From Symbiodinium natans (Eukaryota > Sar > Dinophyceae > Suessiales > Symbiodiniaceae): DNA of 64,000 nucleotides. The DNA is taken from the NCBI GenBank assembly GCA_905221605.1, contig CAJNDS010000423.1, positions 62,001 to 126,000 on the forward strand, written 5' to 3'. The notes beneath the pieces are model-generated. The model was not told where the DNA came from, made no database searches, and saw only the letters and a program-made list of their open reading frames with translations. Positions 58,220 to 64,000 of this stretch are shown one piece after another. The stretch's first letter is position 1, and the number at the start of each line of letters is the position of its first letter. A program made the position numbers and the translations under genes.

Positions 58220-60149
58220 CCTCCAGTTTGCCGCTGACTTCACGGCTTCGCAGCGAACAAGATTGCGGCAGTGGCGACAAGATGCAATGGGAGCCCTCAG
58301 GGAGCTGAAACGACGGTGCGCAGCTTTGGATGCTCACCTTCGAGGGTTTCAGCAACCAGCACTTCGCCGTGTGACGGCGGCGCGAGACGTGGGTCTGGTA
58401 GCTATCCTGGTGGTGCTCTTCGCATGGCCAGATACCGCTCTCCCCTTCTCCCTCATAGCAGGTATGCCGGCAGTGGGTTTCGCGCCATGCTATGGCATCT
58501 TCCCGCAAATGCCAGCAGACCATATCTCCTACGAGGACGTGCTGGGCGACTGGCGGGCGCACAATGCAAAAATTCTGCAGTCAATTGGACCTTCCAGGGA
58601 CGACGATTTCCTCTTGTCCCAGTCAACCAAAGATTTTGAGTCTGGCTTTTGCTCCCCTCCACTGACAAAGCAGGCCCTTTTGGCACAGCTCAAAGGGAAG
58701 CCCTTTCGACTCGTACCAAGATGCGTCATCACGCAGTCTTCCGGGAAGAAGCGTATCATTGACAATGCAGACACGGGAGGCCAGTCGGCCTCGTCTCGGG
58801 AATCCAACAAGCTTGTGCTCTGCAGCGCGCTGCGACCAGCGCAGCATGCCCAGGCCGTCATTGCCAGGCTGCCCCAGGGTGAGCTGGAGCGGGCTAGGGA
58901 GAGTGACTCCCTTGAGTCCGGAGGCGAAGACTGGCCGGATGCTTACAGACATTGCCCTATGTCAGAAGAGGAGGCGTTGTGCTGCCTGGTGGTGTGGTGG
59001 CACCGAGAATGGCAGGCCCCGGCATTCCAGATCTACTCCGGCCTCCTTTTCGGCCTGCCTCTTGCAGTCACGTCATTCAATCGGTACAGCAGATTCAGTG
59101 AAGCTGCGTCACGTAGAGTGGCGCTCACAGTGACCTCTTCCTACTTTGATGACTTCAATATGGTGGATTGGTCCTCCTCCAAAGGAAGCGGACAATGGGC
59201 AGTCGGAGAGCTCAACAAGTGTCTGGGAACGCCGTTTGCCGAAGAGAAGAGGCAACCCATGGCAGTTCAAGGATCCTTCTTGGGCTTGGACCACGACCTT
59301 TCCGAAGCCTTGCAGAGGGGGTTCGTCACCTTTTGGGCGAGAGAACGCCTGTTCACCAAAATGTCCGACCTCATCGAGCAATCCGAGACTGCGTCTTCGC
59401 TCAAGGCCGGGCTTGCTGCGAAGATGTTTGGCCTGATGAACTTCTTGGAGCAGGGCATGTATGGACGAGTCGGATGCGGTGGCCTCGCTGCTCTGTGTGA
59501 CAGGCAGCGCAGCAAAGAATCCGACCTCTCGCCGGACATCCTCCAGACGTTTCAGCTTATTCGCGCACTCCTAAAATTTCGTCCTGAGAGGCGCTTTTGG
59601 GTGTCCAACCCACCAGTGCAACGCTTCATAGCTGCGAGTGACGCAGCAGAGGAGAAGCCTCAAGCCGGAACCGGAGGTTTCCTCTTGATTTGGCAGCAAG
59701 GTGCGAGCCAGGTCCGAGAGGGTTTTGTCGCGGCATGTCCGGAGGAGCTTTATGCCCTTTGGGGACCGGGCGACAAGAAAATTGCACAGCTGGAGCTCAG
59801 CATGGTGCTTTTCGCTCTGGTGGCTCGGCCTGCAAGATTTCGCATGAGGCGCGGAATCTGGTACATCGACAACGCTGCGGCATTGATGGCCCTCATCCGT
59901 GGGAGGTCCGACAACTCTGATTTGTCCCGCCTGGCGCAGTTGATACATTTGTGTCTCTTTGTCTTCCAAACCTGGATATATTGGGAATGGGTGCCGTCCA
60001 AATCCAATTGGAGCGACGCCATTAGCAGGCTGGGAGTCGACGACGAATGGCATCAGTCGCACTCCTTCTCCACTAGTTTAGCTTTCTTCCCATTTCAGCT
60101 CTGGGCGTTACCGCTGGAAGCAGCTATCCGGGTGTTCGAGTACTTGTAG
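58185..60149 (+). CDS. reverse transcriptase-RNase H
   Basis: 654 aa from ATG 58185; the frame is open from 57990, so fusion to the preceding ORF by frameshift is possible. RT motifs in order: RLVPRCVITQSSGKKRIID, EDWPDAYRHCPMSEEE, YSGLLFGLPLAVTSFNR, and the catalytic YFDDF (59142-59156). RNase H follows: Asp in AASDAAEEK (59640), Glu in AQLELSMVL (59795), Asp in WYIDNAAAL (59867) and Asp in SNWSDAISRLG (60013). All the acidic residues expected for both activities are present. It copies element RNA into cDNA for recombinase-mediated insertion. It ends 25 bases before B1. Confidence 0.88.
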   Translation: MPTEQAPVLDNDLQFAADFTASQRTRLRQWRQDAMGALRELKRRCAALDAHLRGFQQPALRRVTAARDVGLVAILVVLFAWPDTALPFSLIAGMPAVGFAPCYGIFPQMPADHISYEDVLGDWRAHNAKILQSIGPSRDDDFLLSQSTKDFESGFCSPPLTKQALLAQLKGKPFRLVPRCVITQSSGKKRIIDNADTGGQSASSRESNKLVLCSALRPAQHAQAVIARLPQGELERARESDSLESGGEDWPDAYRHCPMSEEEALCCLVVWWHREWQAPAFQIYSGLLFGLPLAVTSFNRYSRFSEAASRRVALTVTSSYFDDFNMVDWSSSKGSGQWAVGELNKCLGTPFAEEKRQPMAVQGSFLGLDHDLSEALQRGFVTFWARERLFTKMSDLIEQSETASSLKAGLAAKMFGLMNFLEQGMYGRVGCGGLAALCDRQRSKESDLSPDILQTFQLIRALLKFRPERRFWVSNPPVQRFIAASDAAEEKPQAGTGGFLLIWQQGASQVREGFVAACPEELYALWGPGDKKIAQLELSMVLFALVARPARFRMRRGIWYIDNAAALMALIRGRSDNSDLSRLAQLIHLCLFVFQTWIYWEWVPSKSNWSDAISRLGVDDEWHQSHSFSTSLAFFPFQLWALPLEAAIRVFEYL

Positions 60150-60174
60150 TGAAGTGCATTGGGGTGAGTGCCTT

Positions 60175-60386
60175 GGGAGCGTGAGGGTCACCTGAAGGAA
60201 TCAGGCGTTTCTGACCCGGCTACCGTGGGACCCGGAAGCGGTCCGGATGTTACCAATGCAATTACCTCCTGTGTGTCAGGAGCTGTTCACTAGAACTCAG
60301 ACTCGGAATTGCCCACAGCTGTGAAGACAAGAAAATACGGAGTGGATGCGAAGTGCTCGTGTTGAGTATATGCTCCTTCGGAATGT
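60175..60386 (+). repeat. split direct repeat B1
   Basis: 212 bases identical to B2 by eye. It ends ...CTTCGGAATGT and joins A2 directly; in this class the B1-A2 junction corresponds to the joined ends of the circular intermediate. Confidence 0.92.
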
Positions 60387-60519
60387 GCACATGCATTGAG
60401 TTAGGCAGGCCTTGGGTGTGCATGTTTCATTTTGAGGATGCAATGTACCGGCTTGCTACATTTTGGCTTAAGACTTGGCTAGAGCCAAACTGGCAAGCTG
60501 GAACATTTCTTTTCTCCCA
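60387..60519 (+). repeat. split direct repeat A2
   Basis: 133 bases matching A1 but with GGCTTGCTACATTTTGG in place of the spliced-leader-like segment, and CCCAC in place of CCCAG at the end. Confidence 0.92.
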
Positions 60520-60618
60520 CCCGCCCACCCTGAGACACCGAGCTCCCGTGGAGTCATCCGTGTCTTGGGAAGTACCATCCTTCGGAGGTACAGGGGCTGC
60601 ATGAGAGTCATGCGTCCC

Positions 60619-60830
60619 GGGAGCGTGAGGGTCACCTGAAGGAATCAGGCGTTTCTGACCCGGCTACCGTGGGACCCGGAAGCGGTCCGGATGTTACCAA
60701 TGCAATTACCTCCTGTGTGTCAGGAGCTGTTCACTAGAACTCAGACTCGGAATTGCCCACAGCTGTGAAGACAAGAAAATACGGAGTGGATGCGAAGTGC
60801 TCGTGTTGAGTATATGCTCCTTCGGAATGT
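60619..60830 (+). repeat. split direct repeat B2 (right end of element)
   Basis: Identical to B1. It is followed at once by the TA/CATA microsatellite. Confidence 0.92.
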
Positions 60831-60923
60831 ATATATATATATACATATACATATATACATATATACATACATACATACATGCATACATACATACATACAT
60901 ACACATATACATATACATATATC
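60831..60923. repeat. TA/CATA microsatellite at the element's right border
   Basis: (TA)n, then TACATATACATA, then (CATA)n units. Confidence 0.95.
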
Positions 60924-61455
60924 GACCCAACAGATCCCTTCACGGGTCCAGGGCGGGGGGCTGTTTCCGCGGCCCGCCAAGGACCGGCTCGAATGCCGCG
61001 GGCTCCACCGAGCCCCACCTGCAAGGGGTTTGGGGTTTAGGGTTTAGGGTTTAGGGTCTTAGGGTCTTAGGATCTTAGGGTCTTAGGGTCTGGGAGTATG
61101 GGTTTGGGGTTTAGAGTTTTGAGGGTTTGAATAGGGTCTGAGAGTATGGGTTGAGATTTCGGCCTTTAGGGGTTAAGGGCGTCCTCCCACAAAGGCCCAC
61201 AGAGCTTTCGCATATCCTGAAGAGCACAGCAGCCCTAAACCCTGAACCCCCCCAAAAAAAACCTAAACCCCAGTAAACCAATCTCTGAGCCCAACCCCCC
61301 CCCCCCCCAAAGAAACAAGAATCCAAAAATCTCTGAGGACAATGCCCGGGCCAGCATCAACGCAGAGTTGCAAGTGCCGGAGGGGCCGCCCGGTCGCACG
61401 AACTGTGCTGGAGGGCCTTGAGTCTCATAGATTGGCTAGGCGCGTGGGATTTGGG
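60924..61455. other. unique DNA with TTTAGGG/TCTTAGGG cluster
   Basis: A GC-rich stretch (60924-61026) is open in several frames and may be an exon end before GTTTGGGG; the frame cannot be chosen. A telomeric variant cluster follows (61027-61100), then a poly-C run near 61291. Confidence 0.4.
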
Positions 61456-61639
61456 ATGTTCCCCCCCTTCTTACTAACAGCCCTTACTAGGGATTATGTT
61501 CGGGGGGGGTATGTACTAGAATCCCGGATGTGCCCCCCCTTATACTAGCAGCCCTTAATAGGGATTATAGTAGGGGGGGGGGGGGTATATATTATAATCC
61601 CGATGAAGGACTGTTAGTATAAGGGGGGAGCATCCCAAG
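61456..61639. mobile_element. two adjoining MITE-like family A elements
   Basis: 61527-61636 is a full palindrome (ATGTGCCCCCCCTTATACT ... AGTATAAGGGGGGAGCAT) with a G run at its centre. A degenerate left part of a second copy (GGGATGTTCCCCCCCTTC, CTAACAGCCCTTACTAGGG) lies immediately before it. Confidence 0.7.
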
Positions 61640-61752
61640 GCGGGATGCCTGTTCGGCGTTAGCATCTTAGAAGAGGGGTCAGGGCTTCAGGTTAGGTCTT
61701 TTTGGCAGCGCAGGAGCCCAGTATTTGTTGATTCAGAATGCGCCTTGACATC

Positions 61753-61861
61753 GGGGGGGGGTTTCCGAAATAGGGGGGTACCTTATTGAAATCCTTTTTA
61801 CAAGGGAATCCTACTGTTTGGGGGTCTATATTGGGGGTCCCCATATGTTCGTACACCCCCA
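61753..61861. mobile_element. MITE-like element, family B
   Basis: Left GGGGGGTTTCCGAAATAGGG, right CCCCATATGTTCGTACACCC. The core ATCCTACTGTTTGGGGGTC is in reverse orientation to the 18-kb copies. Confidence 0.6.
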
Positions 61862-62030
61862 TAGAGGTCCTTGTGATGAGTGAAGGTATGATCTTTCAGG
61901 CGTAGACATGGCAGACATGGATTGCGGGCATGGGAAGCCCGCCCTACCCCAATCTCGAAAACGGGTAGTGCACCTTGCTCATTGCAGGTCTTCTTAGTGG
62001 ACCCTAAGCCTCCCCACCCCAGGGCGGCCC

Positions 62031-62069
<39 letters not shown>

Positions 62070-62570
62070 ACCCTAAACCCTAAACCCTAAACCCTAAACC
62101 CGTGTGGCGACTCCAAGCTGGAGCCTTTTTAAGGATTTTGGGGGGTGCCCCTGGTGTGGGTTCTTGCGCAACCAGGGGCTTCATGGTGTGGGGGTCAGTA
62201 GGGTCTAGGGTCTATGGTCTAGGGTTTTAGGGTTTATAGGGTTTTGGGTTTAGGGTTTAGGGTTTAGGGTTCAGGGGCCAACTCCTGGTCGTAGAGCTGT
62301 GGGTAGATTGGGCAGCTGGGGTTCATTGTGGTCAATGATGGACCGAGCCGGATGAGAGCTCAGCCGTGCCACCTCAAATACATGTAAGCCCACTACGTTT
62401 AGGGTTTAGGGTTTAGGGTTTTGGGTTTGGGGTTTAGGGTTTAGGGTTTAGGGTTTAGCGCTTAGCGTTTAGGGTTTGGGGTTTAGGGGTTGTTGCAGCC
62501 AGCCACGCATGAGCCATCAGGTAGTCTCCAGAAGCCCACCGCCCAAAGCCGAATGACGGGTTTTCATTGG
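61862..62570. other. telomeric clusters and unique spacers
   Basis: CCCTCAA/CCCTAAA array at 62034-62102; TTTAGGG clusters at 62232-62275 and 62398-62490. No gene is supported. Confidence 0.6.
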
Positions 62571-62717
62571 AACTACGGTTTTTCCTTATATTGGCGTACC
62601 TTCAGCAAGGTTTCCACAACTTTGTTACGATGTTCCTTTCTCTTGTGAGAGGGTTCCGAACGAAGTGCAGCTCTCAGGCGCTTTGGCAGCAGTTGAAGAA
62701 ACCCTGGACCTTGTGTA

Positions 62718-62832
62718 AACCCTGGTATAATCCCTTTAAAGCCTTTAAAGCCTTCAAAGCCTTGAATAAAAGCTTTAAAGCCTTTCGAGCCTTTAAAGCC
62801 GTAAACCCTAAGCCCCCTAAACCCTCAACCCT
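62718..62832. repeat. CCTTTAAAG repeat
   Basis: About eight units of CCTTTAAAG with variants, related in form to the CCCTTTAAA array at 48.9 kb. Confidence 0.8.
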
Positions 62833-62885
62833 TAAACCCGTCAAGTCCTAATTATAGGGTTCTTGGGAACCTAATACTCCCAAAG

Positions 62886-63121
62886 CTTCCCTAAGGCTCC
62901 CTAAGCTTCCCTAAGCTTCCCTAAGGTTCCCTAAGATTCCTTAAGGTTCCCTAAGGTTCCCTAAGGTTCCCTAAGGTTCCCTAAGGTTCCCCAAGGTTCC
63001 CTAAACTTCCCTAAGGTTCCCTAAGGTTCCCTAAGGTTCCCTAAGGTTCCCTAAGGTTCCCTAAGGTTCCCTAAGGTTCCGAAGGTTCCCGACGGTTCCC
63101 TAAGCTTCCCTAAGGTTCCCT
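62886..63121. repeat. TTCCCTAAGG decamer array
   Basis: About 23 units of a 10-base repeat, derived in appearance from a telomeric CCCTAA core. Confidence 0.95.
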
Positions 63122-63184
63122 AGGTACCTACCCCCCTTGAAGCCCCCCCCCTTAAGAACCCCACAACCTAAGCCGAGGATTCAG

Positions 63185-63283
63185 ACGAGCCTGACCTTGC
63201 ACACCTCGGGCAGCCGGCGGCTGTCCAAGTCCCGTCGCCTTGCCGGCACTGGCGCGGTGGTCACGCGCACCTGCCGACATTAA
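63185..63283 (+). CDS. candidate terminal exon, unknown protein
   Basis: After GATTCAG, 32 codons and TAA: TSLTLHTSGSRRLSKSRR then LAGTGAVVTRTCRH. Basic and coding-like. Family not recognised. Confidence 0.3.
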   Translation, partial: TSLTLHTSGSRRLSKSRRLAGTGAVVTRTCRH

Positions 63284-63607
63284 GGGCTTCTGTCCTTCTG
63301 TCTAGGGTTTAGGATTTCAGGGTTTTCAGGGTTTGGGATGAAGTCATTTCCAGGGTCGAGGGTGTTAGATTTTGACGGTTTGGAGACCTTTGGGGCACGG
63401 AGTCTGACCCGACTCAACCCCTCCCAGCCCAGTAGAAGTTCCGCTCAGGCCTCCTCTTGCCAGATCCCCCCACGTGCCTTTACTTGTGTAGTGATAGGTA
63501 GGGTCATACACAGCGGACAGCTTTGTAATGTTTCAGAGCCGTCGTTGTTTCTTTCACATTGCCGCTCGCGCAGCGGGAGCGTTCTACAGCCGCACCCAAG
63601 ATTTCCC

Positions 63608-63690
63608 CTAAACCCTAAACCCTAAACCCTAAACCCTAAACCCTAAACCCTAAACCCTAAACCCTAAACCCTAAACCCTAAACCCTAAAC
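63608..63690. repeat. CCCTAAA array
   Basis: Twelve units. Confidence 0.95.
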
Positions 63691-63763
63691 CCCAAGTTGT
63701 GTCTCTTCGGCTCAGAGATCGGAAGCGCCCGGAGATCGAAAGGGCTGCGCCGGGGGCATAGGC

Positions 63764-63838
63764 ATGGCGAGCCAGAAAGGCAAGCGGCCGTGGGAGGTGC
63801 ATGGAATCTCCTCTCCCTTCAAGACCCTTGGGGACTAA
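63764..63838 (+). CDS. possible 24-codon ORF or exon
   Basis: An acceptor-like CTTCGGCTCAG (63714) precedes it. ATG 63764 gives MASQKGKRPWEVHG and ISSPFKTLGD, then TAA just before TTTAGGG repeats. It may be a small exon; no family recognised. Confidence 0.25.
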   Translation: MASQKGKRPWEVHGISSPFKTLGD

Positions 63839-63839
63839 A

Positions 63840-63882
63840 TTAGGGTTTAGGGTTTAGGGTTTAGGGTTTAGGGTTTAGGGTT
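63840..63882. repeat. TTTAGGG array
   Basis: Six units. Confidence 0.95.
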
Positions 63883-63892
63883 TGCCCGAAAG

Positions 63893-64000
63893 GATTGCAA
63901 CGGAGGTGCGCGAGTCGAAGATTCCCGGAGCTGGCCTTGGCAGGTTTGCACTGGAGGACTGCCCGAAAGGCACCGTGGTCAGAAGCCACCGCTTCATGTC
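63893..64000 (+). CDS. SET-domain-like exon, cut by the window end
   Basis: After CCCGAAAG, the open frame reads IATEVRESKIPGAGLGRFA then LEDCPKGTVVRSHRFMS. The SKIPGAGLGRFA..EDCPKGTVV string is like the start of a SET domain (histone or protein lysine methyltransferase). Only the beginning is visible, and catalytic parts would lie beyond the window. Confidence 0.45.

Larger units (their letters stand above)
50534..60830 (+). mobile_element. tyrosine-recombinase retrotransposon with split direct repeats
   Basis: A 10.3-kb element bounded by A1 (50534-50667) on the left and B1 (60175-60386), A2 (60387-60519), B2 (60619-60830) on the right. A1-genes-B1-A2-B2 is the layout of PAT/Ngaro-like elements, which integrate circular DNA with a tyrosine recombinase. 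B1 and B2 are identical over 212 bases, suggesting recent insertion. Gene order: small ORF1, recombinase, phosphatase-like domain, Gag-like protein, methyltransferase-like protein, RT-RNase H. A recombinase upstream of RT differs from typical DIRS order and recalls VIPER-like arrangements. Both flanks are TA-rich microsatellite. About 99 bases between A2 and B2 are not found next to A1. Confidence 0.85.

Overview
The window looks like nuclear DNA of a dinoflagellate, probably a photosynthetic peridinin lineage such as Symbiodiniaceae (lineage level is inference). Four things point there. A tandem array of near-identical intronless genes encodes a plastid-targeted GAPDH with a signal peptide, an FVAP motif and a second hydrophobic stretch. 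Plant-type telomeric repeats (TTTAGGG and its complement) occur dozens of times inside the sequence. A 20-of-21 match to the dinoflagellate spliced leader lies inside a mobile element. Strong pyrimidine-tract/AG acceptors sit just upstream of intronless genes. All statements come from reading the sequence; no database search was run.

Layout. 1-3000: interstitial telomeric repeats, microsatellites, an AT-rich tandem repeat and a few exon-like islands. 3012-12973: six head-to-tail GAPDH genes with an exact 1723-bp period. 13000-25400: telomeric repeats, degenerate minisatellites, two copies of a short inverted-repeat element, exon-like islands and a split phosphatase-like gene near 21 kb. 25400-50300: a plus-strand series of about twenty very short, cysteine-rich exon-like islands, mostly with an acceptor AG and often a GT donor. 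They are separated by introns or spacers full of telomeric repeats; frequently CCCTAAA arrays lie before the island and TTTAGGG arrays after it. Three families of short inverted-repeat (MITE-like) elements are scattered here. 50534-60830: a complete-looking 10.3-kb tyrosine-recombinase retrotransposon with split direct repeats (A1 - genes - B1 - A2 - B2). 60831-64000: microsatellite, further MITE copies, telomeric variants and a SET-like exon running off the window.

The retrotransposon is the most unusual object. In order it encodes: a small protein with Cys pairs; a tyrosine recombinase with a C-terminal CCCH finger; a dual-specificity-phosphatase-like domain with an intact HCxxGxxR loop; a Gag-like protein with its own CCCH finger; a methyltransferase-like plus DUF4326-like protein, in the Gag frame but behind one UGA; and reverse transcriptase-RNase H. 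Two good splice acceptors, before the first protein and before Gag, suggest two trans-spliced mRNAs. A relative of the phosphatase domain is spread over exon-like pieces at 20.8-21.4 kb, which suggests exchange between element and host genes.

The GAPDH array should supply large amounts of the plastid (Calvin cycle) enzyme. Its copies are homogenised, but spacer types alternate A-B-A-B-B, which records dimer-sized duplication and gene conversion.
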